Of a stretch of 64,000 nucleotides of DNA, positions 11,718-22,742 are shown in pieces. The first letter of the stretch is position 1, and each line of letters begins with the position of its first letter. The DNA is from Nemophila menziesii (Eukaryota; Streptophyta; Magnoliopsida; Boraginales; Hydrophyllaceae). The stretch spans positions 8,817,860-8,881,859 of the forward strand of contig JARWIR010000023.1 in assembly GCA_029959085.1 (NCBI GenBank), read 5' to 3'. The position numbers and the translations under genes are program-made. Under the pieces are notes generated by a model. It saw only the letters and a list, made by a program, of their open reading frames with translations. It had not been told where the DNA came from and ran no database searches.

Positions 11718-12912
11718 CTATTGCCTCGCATCATTGACATCCAAGGTTGGAATTGCTGGATCTTTCGTTAATTGCTCAAGGAGTTTCATGATGTGCACTT
11801 GATTAGCATTGATTTGTGCCACATCATTGACTAAAGAAGTTTGAGCTGCTTCAAATTTCGTTAAACGCTCCTCCATCTTCTCTTGCCAATTTTGCTCCTT
11901 TTCTTCCTTCGAGGCTTGAGTAGAACCCGCTCTTCGAAGACTTTCTTTGATCCAAGCATTATCAATATAACTCGTCTTAAACTCGAGTTTCTCTTCTTCA
12001 CCCAATACTACATTCGCTTTTCGCACAAGACACGTGATCATAGTTGGAAATTTAACGTTATAAACCGATTTAGGAGAGACCGAGAATCGTATCACCTCCT
12101 CATAGATCAACTGTGCCACATCAACTTCTTCTCCTCTCAAAATACAGTCCAACAGTAGCGCGTTCTTCATAGTCACCTCCAAAGTTCGTGTGTTTCCAAA
12201 GACATTAGGGATAAGGAAATTATGCCAAATTCTAGCATCTGCTTGAAGATATTTGTAAGGCCAAGGTGCCTTCAATTCTCCCTTATGTAATTGCACTTTC
12301 TCCTTGTCTAAAACATGCTCAAAAAGTAATTCCTTATCAAAGATTTTTCGTTTAGCAACTGCTTCCTCAAATTTGCAACAACCTTTCGGATTCTGAAACT
12401 TGAAGTGGTTCCTAATCTCCTCAACTGTGAAAGGAACTAACTTTCCTCTAATCGGAACACAATCACTATCTCGGCTAAAGAGGCCTAGATAGAACTCCAA
12501 AACTAATTCAGGACATAATTCAGAACGGCTTACCATGAACGTAGACCAACCCAACTTCTCACCAAGCTCAAAGAATCTCTTGTAATCTCCATCTCTAATT
12601 TCTTCCTTGAATACTTTCTCATAGGCAAATGGTAGTTCTCTTAATTGTTTCTCTGCAGAAATCTTCAAGGCCTTTGAAGTATCCACTTTCTCTATAGGTA
12701 TAGGATCTGGTTGAGGTAGTGTTCTTTCCTTTGCATAAAAATAAAGCTTTTTACCATTACTATCATACGAAGGTTTCCCACTCTTCAATTTATCTTTACC
12801 CTTTGATTCAGAACTAGCTCCTTTGTCAATTGATTTCTTCTTGTTTAAATCCAATCCCTTGTTACTCTTCACCTCCCTCTTGCTAGATAAGATTTGATGT
12901 TCTATTAGTCAT
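11718..12912 (-). CDS. Second ORF of non-autonomous element (plant transposon-protein domain)
   Basis: An open frame of about 380 residues in the position where Athila elements carry an env-like or accessory ORF. It resembles the family annotated as putative plant transposon protein (PF20167-like): SKALKISAEKQLRELPFAYE, GWSTFMVSRSELCPELVLEF, a VPIRGKLVPFTVEEIRNHF block, WPYKYLQADARIWHNFLIPN, ALLLDCILRGEEVDVAQLIY and FPTMITCLVRKANV. The N-terminus is lysine-rich; the last 70 residues look like a coiled coil (MEERLTKFEAAQTSLVND). Function is unknown. The body has no ATG of its own before about residue 112. An upstream ATG at 12910-12912 (MTNRT, shared with the autonomous element) is one nucleotide out of frame, so expression would need splicing, frameshifting or a non-ATG start. 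Confidence 0.7.
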
Positions 12913-13823
12913 CTTCAATTAACCCCCAACTCAAAGCTTTAGCAACCCTTGAAATTTTAACTTTTGAATTAATGGGTGAACAAGCTTGATTTGTCCTAGG
13001 ATGGGTGAATTGGTGATGAATCTCTATGTGGGTGAGGATGATTTGTAATGGGTAGGCTAGGATTTTTAGAAATTGTGTGATGAATTTGTGAAATTTGGCT
13101 CTTTGATTCTTCAATTTGAATGAATTTGGTGATGATTGGTAGCTTGATTCTCTCTTGTAATGATGTGGAGGGAAGGTTTGATGTGTTTTCCTTGATGATT
13201 GGGTAGTGTTTTGGTGATTGGTGAAGGTTTTGATGAGCTTCAATGGAGTTAGGAGAGTTGTGGAGAAGAAACATCTGATGCTCGAAAATTTTTGCTCACT
13301 GACCTAAACCCGTGGTAGGACCCCGTGGTACGGGTTTTTGGCTTGCGGACTAGGGTCCGGTGTACCGCGGGGTACACCGCGGCTTCTGTAGCTGCTCCGT
13401 CAAAATACCCGTGGTAGTCAACCCGTGGTACGGGTTTCTGGGGCGCGGACCATGGCACGGTGCACCGCGGGGTAGTCCGTGGAAATTTTTCGTGTTTCTG
13501 ACCTAAACCCGCGGTAGCAACCCGTGGTACGGGTTTTTGACCTCGCGGACCATCCCTGCGGACCATGGGGTAGTCCGTGAGGGTAGTCCGCGGGGTGCTT
13601 TCTTGCGCTCCAAAAATTTTCCTCGCGTTCCCTAACTTGATTTCTCCGATTCCTACACACCAAAAACACTAATACCTTTCTCAAATATGCATTATCAACT
13701 AAAAACAACTAAAATAAACTTAAACTAAGAATGTAAAAGACATGAAAACATAAAAAAACTTCGGGTTGTCTCCCGAACAGCACTTTTGTTTAACGTCTTT
13801 CAAAGTTAGACGTGTTACCTCTG
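12913..13823 (-). other. Leader between the two ORFs, with GC-rich repeats
   Basis: About 0.9 kb that separates the gag ORF from the second ORF. The part 12913-13290 is AT-rich with no supported gene. The part 13305-13600 is strikingly GC-rich and made of short diverged repeats of CCCGTGGTACGGGTTTTTG, GCGGACCATGG and GGGGTAGTCCG, several of them near-palindromic. Long open frames there lack plausible starts and are a by-product of composition. The same architecture occurs at 39590-39935 and 55345-55730. Confidence 0.65.
13305..13600. repeat. GC-rich near-palindromic repeat cluster, copy A
   Basis: Repeated units ACCCGTGGTACGGGTTTTTG, GCGGACCATGGCACGGTG and CGCGGGGTAGTCCG in an otherwise AT-rich element. 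ACCCGTGGTACGGGT is almost its own reverse complement, so the RNA should fold into strong hairpins. Confidence 0.8.
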
Positions 13824-16544
13824 TCAAGATTTGCGAATATAGCCTCCCCAACAACGAGTAAGGCTATGAACGTCAACTAATCTGCGCTTGACCCCAGTTT
13901 TGGGGCGAATTTCTATCATCTTGGCTGAAACAACTTTAGTGACAATGAATGGTCCCATCCACGAGTCTTTGAAACTTCGTGGCCTGTTCTCGCGTTTGTG
14001 GGCTTTCCATAGGACTTCATGGCCAACCCCAAACTCAATGTTTGGCTCAGTATCCACAGGTTTTAAGTGGATCTCCTCAGGAGGGACTTTGTGATGTGAA
14101 AGGCTGTGGATGATAGGTACGGTGGGATCCAACTTCCTCGGTTTCTTACCCAAGACATAGAAGGTCTCAGATACGTTTTTAGCATGAAGGGTGATGGTCC
14201 CATCTTGGAAGTTGATCATACTTTGACTTGTGGCCATGAAGGGCCGTCCAAGTATGATCGGAACCTGCTTATCTGCATCAAACTCAAGAATAACAAAGTC
14301 AGTAGGGATGGCGATATTACCTGCACGGACTAAGACGTCCTCCACTGTTCCCCATGTCCTCTTCACTGAGTTGTCAGCAAACTGCAACTTCACTGGAGTT
14401 TTCTCTGATTTTTGAAGTCCAAGTCTCTCGAACACGGACTTAGGCATAAGATTCACACCAGAACCCACATCGTACATTGCTTTCACTTTGAGCCTACCAT
14501 GTAATTGAATAGGAAGGTTGAAACTTCCCGGATCTTTAAGCTTAGTAGGTAGCTCTTTCTCACTTCTTCTCGAAACCCTCAGGTTCTCTCTTGGGATCTC
14601 TACACTCGCCTCTTTCTCAGGAATAACTTGCGTAAAAACTTGTTGCGGTGTAAGTCCTCTCTTCGCAATCTCAAGCATTTGGGCGTTGATATTTTCAGGT
14701 TGGTACGCCTCTACAAATGTCTTGAGAATAGTGTCATCCTTAGGATTTGTATCAGGAATAGTTGATGACACTGGTTGAACACTAGGTGGCGATTCCACCT
14801 TTTCTTCTTCTTTCTCCTTTAGCACAGCAGGTGCCACTTCATCTTCTTTCGATTCTTCTTTTGAGGCTTCTTCCTCTTTCTCTCTTGCTAACTCCGCTGC
14901 ATACTCTACCATCGATCGCATCTCCTCTTGCACCTTTTTCAGTAGCTCTATGAACTCGTCTCTCTCTTCATCGCTTTCCAGATGATAAACTTCTAGACAG
15001 TCGGACTCCTCGGGGTTAGACTCGGTTGGCTCTTCTTCAATACTGGGAACTTCCACGGCACTAATGGCAGCATGTGGTGCTTCCTCCTTTTCTTTTTCGA
15101 TTTCAAGGCATATAGCCTTGCAAGCTTCGAACACAACATTGTTTTCACCTCCTTCGATTGCCTTTACTTCCTTTTGTTCTGTTAGATGCTTGTTTATTTG
15201 GGCTAATTGAGTATTTAGCATCTGAAGTATGGCATCGTGTCCTCTGACCTTTTCTTCTTGAGCGTTTACAGTGGTGTTCAAACGTTCTAGAGCTTGTACT
15301 ATCTGTGTATTGTCCATAGATCCTTCTTGCGGATACTGAGGTAAAGCTTTTTGGTCTAAAGTATCGGTATAGGCGTCTTGAGCAGGTTGTTGTGGAGGAG
15401 TAGGTCGATTCTGATATTGGTTTTGGTACTGACCTCTCTGTTGGTAAGAGTTGTTCTGGGGTCGCGATTGATATTGACTAGGATTAGCGGCCCCTTGTGG
15501 ATTTGAATACTGCATACCCGGATGGTTGCGGTTGCCCCATCGGTTAGATATGAAGTAAACAGATTGCGGATTTGATTCACACTCTTCCCATGAATGATCG
15601 TTAACTCCACATTGTTGACAACCTTGTGCCTCTTGAACTACCTTTGTAGCAGCTAAATTCTTCTCCATCGCGATTCTCAGCTCCTTGATTTGATTTTCTA
15701 ACGAGGATATTTGAGCTGAGTTCGCAGTTTCTGCATCTAAACGAAGCGTTCCTCGGGTCTTTGCTGCAGAAGCTCGCGTTGAAGGCCAACTTCTTTCTTG
15801 TTCCATAATATTTTCTAACACCTCGGAAGCTTCATTGTGATTCATGGACACAAAATTACCCTTTCCAATGTTATCCACCTTGTCTCTACCCTTGTCATCA
15901 AGACCTTCATAGAATATAGCAAGTTGTAGAGCAGGTGTATAACCATGGAGCGGGCATCTAGCTAATTTTTGTTGAAACCTTGTCCATGCTTCTCCCACTG
16001 TTTCTCCATCTTCTTGAGAAAATCTTGCAAGCTCGGTTTGATCTTTAAGTCTCATGCTCTTTGGATAAAATCGGTTAAAGAACGCGGCTTGAAGCTCTCT
16101 CCAAGAGTGAATGGTTCCATGTGGTTGTCTTTCTAGCCAATCGCTAGCTCTTCCGGTCAAGAAAAACGAAAACATATGACAATACAGTTGCTCGCGTGTA
16201 ATGCCAGGAGTAATATAGGCATCACAAGTCTGCATAAACTTCTGAATCGCTTTTACCGGATCTTGAATCGCAGTACCAGCATAGAGTCCGAAACTTTGAA
16301 ATTGACTAAGCATACCCGGATCGGGTCTAAATTTGATATTCGGAATCTCAGGAGGGCGGTAACCGATGGGTTGAACATGGAATGGTATGTTAAGGCCAGG
16401 TAGATCTTGTTCAACTCGGTTTTGTTGATTATTCTGCCCATTACCTTCTCCTACTGGCAGTTGTACACCAGGTGGAACAAACGCAGGAGGTCCTCCTGGT
16501 GCAAAGTAAACTAACTCCGGATCATTGTCTTGAATGTCTGCCAT
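13824..16544 (-). CDS. Gag-protease-integrase C-terminal fusion polyprotein
   Basis: One unbroken frame of 906 residues from the ATG at 16542-16544 (MADIQDND); the frame is open further upstream but only from a TTG. Order: proline-rich leader; capsid domain about 90-260 (IQDPVKAIQKFMQTCDAYI, FFLTGRASDWLERQPHG, FYPKSMRLKDQTELARF, CPLHGYTPALQLAIFYEGL); CCHC zinc knuckle CQQCGVNDHSWEEC near 308; glutamine-rich then acidic glutamate-rich linker; aspartic protease near 650-800 with YDVGSGVNLMP (catalytic Asp about residue 692, DVG instead of the usual DSG/DLG) and PIILGRPFMAT; then directly a GPF-type integrase C-terminal tail near 838-900 (GHEVLWKAHK, WMGPFIVTKV). RT, RNase H and the integrase zinc and catalytic domains are absent. 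It likely forms the particle and processes itself; integrase-tail function is conjecture. Confidence 0.9.
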   Translation of the reverse strand: MADIQDNDPELVYFAPGGPPAFVPPGVQLPVGEGNGQNNQQNRVEQDLPGLNIPFHVQPIGYRPPEIPNIKFRPDPGMLSQFQSFGLYAGTAIQDPVKAIQKFMQTCDAYITPGITREQLYCHMFSFFLTGRASDWLERQPHGTIHSWRELQAAFFNRFYPKSMRLKDQTELARFSQEDGETVGEAWTRFQQKLARCPLHGYTPALQLAIFYEGLDDKGRDKVDNIGKGNFVSMNHNEASEVLENIMEQERSWPSTRASAAKTRGTLRLDAETANSAQISSLENQIKELRIAMEKNLAATKVVQEAQGCQQCGVNDHSWEECESNPQSVYFISNRWGNRNHPGMQYSNPQGAANPSQYQSRPQNNSYQQRGQYQNQYQNRPTPPQQPAQDAYTDTLDQKALPQYPQEGSMDNTQIVQALERLNTTVNAQEEKVRGHDAILQMLNTQLAQINKHLTEQKEVKAIEGGENNVVFEACKAICLEIEKEKEEAPHAAISAVEVPSIEEEPTESNPEESDCLEVYHLESDEERDEFIELLKKVQEEMRSMVEYAAELAREKEEEASKEESKEDEVAPAVLKEKEEEKVESPPSVQPVSSTIPDTNPKDDTILKTFVEAYQPENINAQMLEIAKRGLTPQQVFTQVIPEKEASVEIPRENLRVSRRSEKELPTKLKDPGSFNLPIQLHGRLKVKAMYDVGSGVNLMPKSVFERLGLQKSEKTPVKLQFADNSVKRTWGTVEDVLVRAGNIAIPTDFVILEFDADKQVPIILGRPFMATSQSMINFQDGTITLHAKNVSETFYVLGKKPRKLDPTVPIIHSLSHHKVPPEEIHLKPVDTEPNIEFGVGHEVLWKAHKRENRPRSFKDSWMGPFIVTKVVSAKMIEIRPKTGVKRRLVDVHSLTRCWGGYIRKS

Positions 16545-16780
16545 AGTTCTTTTCAAGGCTCTTTCCTTACGAATTCTTTTGTTATAAGCTCTGAAGCTCC
16601 TCTCAGGCTCCGGTAAGGGAGGCCAAGAATTAAACACTGTGAAAACCTGAAAAGGACTAAAGCAAACCAAAGCGTAAATCTGGAAAAATAAAAACTAAAA
16701 CTAAACTAAAAATTGAAAAGTAAAAACTAATTAAAAACTAAAACTCGAAATAGATAACCCACACGCTAACGAGACACAAG

Positions 16781-16798
16781 TCCCCGGCAGCGGCGCCA
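16781..16798 (-). promoter_or_regulatory. Primer-binding site of non-autonomous element (tRNA-Asp)
   Basis: Minus strand TGGCGCCGCTGCCGGGGA, 6 nt from the 5' LTR, complementary to the 3' end of tRNA-Asp with one mismatch. Priming by the same tRNA as the autonomous partner fits shared reverse transcription. Confidence 0.9.
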
Positions 16799-16804
16799 AA
16801 AACT

Positions 16805-18333
16805 TGGTGTCGCCTAGGGTGTGATAAAAATAAGATCAAATTAAGTATGGAAAACTATGCACTCTCACCCTAGACAGGCACAGTACTGCAAGTATTACAG
16901 GACGTATGCAAGTTTTAATGATAAGTAGAGTTCGTTCTCAGGGACTTAAGTGTGTTAAACGCGTAGGAACAGATAACGAGTAAAAGTAAATAACTAGAAG
17001 ACAGTAAATAAATATTTGGTTTTTCGAATTTATGAATTAAAACTAAATTAAAACTATGAAAATAAAGACAATAAAGTAAAAGATTAAGAATATGAGATGA
17101 GAAGTATAGCTTAGGTTTTGCTAGTATGCACTAATCCTTCTAATTCTATCTATAGATCTAGTTCATAAGGGAGAATATTAGCTCTTGGTAATACTTAGTC
17201 AGGATTCTAAATTCCACTACCTTAGACCTTGAGAGCGACTAAGGGGGCTACGTCACAACCAAGAAGTGATTTAAAATAGGGTTATCAAACGCCACTAAGG
17301 CCCTAAGCAAATACTGCAAGTCTTGGTGATACTGTGGTTAAAACAAACCTTAATGACTATCTAGTTAGAAGTATGTTTTGTCAGAACTGCTATCGACACT
17401 AGACATTATGTGGTGGTTCAATAGTTAAACACCCTGTCAAGGAGAACATCTAACTACTCTTAAAACGATCCTAAAGTGATCAATTCTAGGAAAGACATTA
17501 AATCAAAACACATAAGCAAATATAAAGTAAGTAGCTAATATCAGATTAAAACATATAATTCCCAAAGAAACTTAGATAAAAGAATTAGAATTCATAGATT
17601 ATACATATGCAAAACCCAAGCTATGGGAGGTTTAGTTCATACCTGAAGGAAATAAACTAAAAGAAATAATAAAAGACATCATCTTGCTCTCTACAATAAA
17701 CTGGAAGAATAAAACCTTAAGAACTAATTACTATGAGGCAAGGATGATTTACAAGTGATATAAGGGTGTATTTATAGGTGTTTAGAAGACCTAATTCGTT
17801 TTCTTGAGGAAGAGTTAAGGTAATGGACTTCTAGCCCAACTCAAATTCGTATGGAAATAAAGATAAACACTGCTGCGTTGTTTTGGTCATAACTTCTTTA
17901 TTATTGGTCCGATTTTGCTCCACAAGATACCAAAAGAATCGCAACAGAATTTCCTACGCCCTTTAGGAGTAATCTACCAAATTCGGCCTCTTTATTAGGT
18001 AAAAACGCCTATCTTTGCAGAATCCCAGATTTAGGCAGCTTTTCCTTTTCCATCTTTTTAGCAATTCTTTCCTTATCTCCAATTACCATGCATATCTCCT
18101 TCCATAAGTTGTTGTCTTTGACTTGGACTCTAATTAAACTCCATAATTATCTTTAAAGCTACACACTAAATAAACAATTAAACCCAATATGCTCTAAAAA
18201 CATTATTTCTACAAATCAAGACACAAAACAGGAAAGTGCACTAAAACTCAAGAAAATCGACATTATTGACTTCTAAAACACTAAAAATGATGTCTCATCT
18301 TAATATAAATCTATCACAAATGAGGAGACATCA
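16805..18333 (-). repeat. LTR of non-autonomous element (5' LTR in element sense)
   Basis: 1529 bp, reads the same as 8597-10125. Contains the conserved minus-strand TATA element at 17769-17778. Confidence 0.95.
17769..17778 (-). promoter_or_regulatory. LTR TATA box (5' LTR, active position)
   Basis: CCTATAAATA on the minus strand; transcription from here would run through the primer site into the gag ORF. Confidence 0.6.
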
Positions 18334-19705
18334 GTATGATCAGCAACAACACGGTTAGATTTTTACTTGGGATCAACTTCAGAAAACATTTTTCGACAGG
18401 TATTATCCTCTAAGTGTCAGACTTAGTAGGCAATTAGATGTTGCCAGTTTCCATCAAGAATATGAAGAGATTGTAGGAGTTTCTTGGACTCATTTTCAAT
18501 CTTTACTACGGAAATGCCCATTACATGGGTATTCACTTGAGTTACAGCTTGGGATATTTTATCGAAGTTTAGATGAAGCTTCAAAAGAGAAGGTAGATAC
18601 TATGTGTTAAGGTGGCCTCATGATGGTCACAACTAATCAACCTTTAGCTATTATGGATAGAATTGTGAAGAATGAAATGAGTTGGCAACCTTCGAGATCA
18701 TCAGTTAAAGTTTCTTAAAAAGGTACTTTGAATGTAGACGCAGAAACTGCTTTGAATGCTAAAATTGCTGCACTTGAAAATAAATTAAAACAATTATATA
18801 TGTCGAATAAAGCTATTGTGAATGTGGTAAAAGAACCAGAGATATGGCCTAGTGTTGGGGCAATCTATCATATATGGGAAGAATGAGCTAATAACCCAAA
18901 ATCCATGTGTTTCGTTAATAATCGAGGTAATAACTATTAAGGTATTTAAGGGTATGGTAACCAAAATAGAAATCATCCAAGCTTTCAATATTCAAATCCA
19001 CATGGGGTAGCCAATCCATGAACTTATCAACCAAGGCCCCAAGGGAACAATTATCAATTCAAGCCGCAAAACCACTACCAAGTAAATCAACCTAGAGCCG
19101 ATCATGAAGCTTATTCCGATACATTAGCTCAAAAAGTACTTCCTGCCCGACCTCAAGAAGGTGCACTCACCGAAGCTGATTTAGCTCTTACCTTGACGCA
19201 ATACATATCTGTTTCCCAAAGTAAGTCATCCCTACTTGAGGATCAGTTATCTCGATTCATAAACACCACAACCGTTAAGGAAACAAGATGGAAGAAACAT
19301 TAAATTCACATTCTGCTTCATTAAAAATCTTAGAGAGTCAAATATCAAAAATCGCCAATAGCTTGAATGTTCGAGGTCAAGGCCAACTCCCAAGTGACAC
19401 GGAACAGAGGGAGGATTGTAACGCGATCAGAAAAAGAAGTGGTAAGCAATTACAACCACCATCCTTTCTGGTTATGAAAGAAAAAGAAATAACGAGAAAA
19501 GAAAAACCGGTAAAGGATGTGGAAGAAAAAGATGATGAAGTGGTGGAAGTGGAGAAGATTTCGGAAATACCCAAGAAGAAAGATGTTGTAGAAACCCGTC
19601 TTCCTCCACCTTTTCCATCCAGAATTCTAAAGAAAGGAGATATGGCTGACTATCAGAGATTTATGAATGTGGTGAGAAGTTTGAACATTAACATACCGTT
19701 TGTTT
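18334..19705 (+). pseudogene. Athila gag-protease, 3' part of split copy
   Basis: Continuation of the gag interrupted at 8596. Capsid sequence continues with FDRYYPLSVRLSRQLDVASF, CPLHGYSLELQLGIFYRSLD and GGLMMVTTNQPLAIMDRIVK. The zinc knuckle is damaged (the cysteines of the related CSGCGG motif are lost), with several stops between 18600 and 18950. From 19288 the linker toward the protease is readable (ASLKILESQISKIANSLNVR, GQLPSDTEQREDCNAI, RLPPPFPSRILKKGDMADYQ). It ends abruptly in SLNINIP at about 19703, where MULE sequence begins; the protease core and pol are missing. GTATG at 18334-18338 is the right-hand target duplication. Confidence 0.8.
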
Positions 19706-19849
19706 ACTAAGTGTCTGATCTTAGGACATATATCACCTTCGTATTTTGACATCCATGATCTCTTAGATTTTAGCCTCTTCATACTATACATCCTTAGACC
19801 CTCAAGTATGAGAATGAGACACTTGTCCATGTTACAAACATGATAAAAT

Positions 19850-20110
19850 AGTTATCTATTTCGGGGGTAATGAGATAAAATAGTTAACTGTTTAGGGGGT
19901 AAGTAGATAAAATACTTAACTTTTTAGGGGGTAAGTAGACAACATTTGTAGTTGTTTAGGGGGTAAGTAGACAAAATAAGAAACTATGTAGGGGTAAATA
20001 ACAATTGTTTTGGTTGTGTAAGGGATAAGTAGACAAAATATGAATCTTTGTAGGGGGTAAATAGACATAATAGTTAACTGTTTAGGTAGTAAGCTGACAA
20101 AATACCTGAC
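19850..20110. repeat. Minisatellite inside MULE coding region
   Basis: Six or seven diverged tandem units of about 35-40 bp with the core AGGGGGTAAGTAGACAAAAT (plus strand). It interrupts the transposase between KCDLLLNNICESYN...INKV and MDKCLILILEGLR, a place where related proteins run on without a gap. On the minus strand a GTATTT follows the coding part, so the array may be spliced out as an intron. Confidence 0.75.
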
Positions 20111-21299
20111 TTTATTAATGGCACTGTTATAGCTTTCGCAGATGTTGTTGAGTAGAAGATCACATTTTGTAAATGTACTAAAATGAGTCCTTGAGCAAGC
20201 CTTGGGATCTAGGTTAGAGAGCCATTTGAAAGCATCCTTATCCATGTGTTTAATTTCATCCATTACTTCATCAAATCTATAAATTGATGGGTCCCTTGCA
20301 TCTTTTTTCCCACACTTTGTCTTTTAAAGACAAACCCGAATGCTTGATCTTGAAATTATTATACAGATGCCTTACACAATGTCGATATTCAATATCCGGA
20401 AGCATGTCACTCATGACCAGGAGTAATCCCTATAAACACAAACAAAGAAAAAAACAATTAGTATTCTTTACAAAAACTATATATTTATACCTATCAAAGA
20501 TAACCAACCTTTTGTCTATCAGATATGAAAGTCCATTCTTGTTGATTACTTATACCAAGATCTTGTACCAACAAGTTAAAAAACCATCTCCAAGAGTTAC
20601 TATCCTCTTTCTCTGCTAGGTAATACACAATTGGGATTATACAGTTGTTCCCATAAATTCCAACTGCTGTTAAAATCACACCTGGATGTGGACCTTTTAG
20701 TTGACATCCATCTACCCCAACAACCTTTCTACAACAATCTAAAAACCCTCTTCTACAACCTCCAAGACCAACATAATGTCTATGAAATCTTTATACTCCA
20801 ATGAGCTCATCAACAGTATTTTCAATAGCTACAGTACTTCCAGGGTTACGTCTCTTGATTTCTGCTGAATAATCGTAAATCTTCTTGTATTGATCCTTGT
20901 ATTCAACCTCTGTCATGCCTTTTGCTAAGTGATATGTCATGTAGCATGTTCTGGTACTAACATTAACTGCATATTTCCGGTGCACTAACTGTTGAAAATC
21001 ACTCACATTACTATAAAGATTCAATCTTATCATTTGTTAGGTTTTCATCGATAAGCCTGAAAGGCCTCAATGGTGATTTATTTTTGGAGCTCCTCTTACC
21101 TTCTTTCTCGTCAGACTTCAAAACCTTCAACACTTTATCCAATATATCATTAACAGACTTCTTCTTCTCTCCAATATCAGAGAGTTTTTCTTCCAATATC
21201 ATTAACAAAATTATTTACTTCTTCTTTCTCACCTTCACCTTCAGTTACATTAACATCAGGTGTGTTTTGATCTTCGCAAACAACCTGAAAAGGTAAAAG

Positions 21300-21880
21300 A
21301 AATATACAATCAAATATATGTAAATTAAGGGGGTGATTTGTCAATCAACTGAAATGTTAAGGGCTAAACTGGCAAATGACTGTGTACCTTTATTGTTTCT
21401 ACTTCAACTATCTTTTCTTCCATGCTATTCCCATAATGCCTTTCACCATTCTTTTCTTCCACGCTTTTTATATCAGGCCTTTCATCACAGGTCTTTCCTC
21501 CTTCTTCCAAACCAACATTACCTACCTTGTTTAGTTCTTTATCAGCAACTACTTACTCTACAGTCTATGAAACTAAATTTTTTAATTCGTCGTTCTCACC
21601 TTCAATTACATTAACATCAGTTGTGTTTTGATCTTCACAAACAACCTAAAAAGTTAAAATAAATATATAATCAAATATATATAAATTAGGGGTTAAATTG
21701 TCAATCAACTAAAATGTTAAGGGCTAAACTGTCAAATGACTGTGTACCTTTATTGTTTCCTTTTCAACTGTCTTTTCTTCCACACTTTTCTCATCATGCC
21801 TTTCATCACTCTTTTCTTCTACACTTTTCATATTAGGCCATTCATCACAGGTTTTAACTACTTCTTCTTGCCCTTCATTA
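21300..21880 (-). repeat. Internal duplication of an exon-intron module in MULE
   Basis: The segment about 21300-21545 recurs at about 21660-21880 in the same orientation: a stretch with TTGTCAATCAACT, TGTTAAGGGCTAAACT and GACTGTGTACCTTTATTG, followed by an acidic coding piece (minus strand MKSVEEKSDERHDEKSVEEK in one copy, a diverged version in the other). It looks like a duplicated intron plus exon. Confidence 0.65.
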
Positions 21881-22734
21881 CAGTTCAGAACTTCCATCTC
21901 ATTATGGCCATTATTGGTATGAACTTTATCTTCTTCTCGTTGCTGAACTATTTCTACAACCTTATTCCAAGTTAATAACAAAGGCATGAAATAAGGAGCT
22001 TGAATTTCGTGGTTTTCATGTATTACTGGTTTACTAACAACAAACAGGTCAACAGTTACGTTGTTCTCTACAATGCTACACATCTCCATACATTTATCCT
22101 CGCTATCTAAACATACTTGACCATTAGGTAGTTTTTTCCCCAATTTCAAATAGTTGTACTCCAAGTTACCTTTTATCCCTAACTTTGAAACAGTCTTCTT
22201 AAGTACAAGTAAACTAAATTTGTCATATTCACAACCATCTACATACTCAATCTTTAGTTCATGGTTATTGCTTATGTCTTCATTAAATATCCCACAAAAG
22301 TGAATCCTCAGTGCAAATTTCTCTGTTACACGATCAATTTCGAATAGATTAGTTACCCATTACGTTAGGAACCAATTAATGGAAAAATCATTATCAAATA
22401 TGGATACACTATCAATATGGTAACCAAATCCCATAAAATCTGCTCATATTACTAACTAAATCCCTCCCTTCACGCATGATATCTAAAAATGTAATAAAGA
22501 TACTCGAAAACGCTACATTTACAGATTAAAAGATCTTAACCAACAAGCAAAGATTTAGGGGTAATAATTAAACACACTTACTCCATAACGTAAACGGCGC
22601 CATTGATTATCTTTCGAGCTAAAGTACATCGGCTTATGCAATCTGGGTTCTTCGTCTTCTTGTTCTTCCCCAAACCAAACCCTCCCTTGTCTTTTGATTT
22701 TGATTTTGTTTTAATTTTTTTGTTTTGTTTTGTG

Positions 22735-22742
22735 TATATATA
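22735..22742 (-). promoter_or_regulatory. Candidate TATA box of MULE transposase gene
   Basis: TATATATA upstream of the N-terminal PB1-like exon on the minus strand. The second MULE copy (56.6-57.7 kb) lacks this segment. Confidence 0.4.

Larger units (their letters stand above)
8597..18333 (-). mobile_element. Complete non-autonomous Athila-like LTR retrotransposon
   Basis: A 9.7-kb element in minus orientation with two 1529-bp LTRs, a tRNA-Asp primer site, one long gag-protease-integrase-tail ORF, a second ORF, a GC-rich leader between them and a long 3' noncoding part ending in a hairpin and a G-rich polypurine tract. It has no reverse transcriptase, RNase H or integrase catalytic core. 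It is flanked by a GTATG duplication inside an older gag. LTR ends are TGGTGTC...GACATCA on the plus strand. The two LTRs look identical on reading, so insertion is recent. Movement must depend on enzymes from another element, plausibly a relative of the Athila copy at 37-47 kb. Confidence 0.92.

Noticed and set aside
12905..13274. Open frame reading KLIKTFTNHQNTTQSSRKTH, also at about 55061-55246
   Set aside because: Similar in both copies because the DNA is homologous. It begins at a TTG, not ATG, overlaps another frame, and the autonomous element has no counterpart.
13249..13708. Two overlapping open frames of about 100 codons in the GC-rich leader (minus strand), and similar ones at 39487-39975 and 55325-55705
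   Set aside because: GC-rich repeats lack stop codons by composition. The frames differ between copies, have no convincing shared protein, and sit in a leader.
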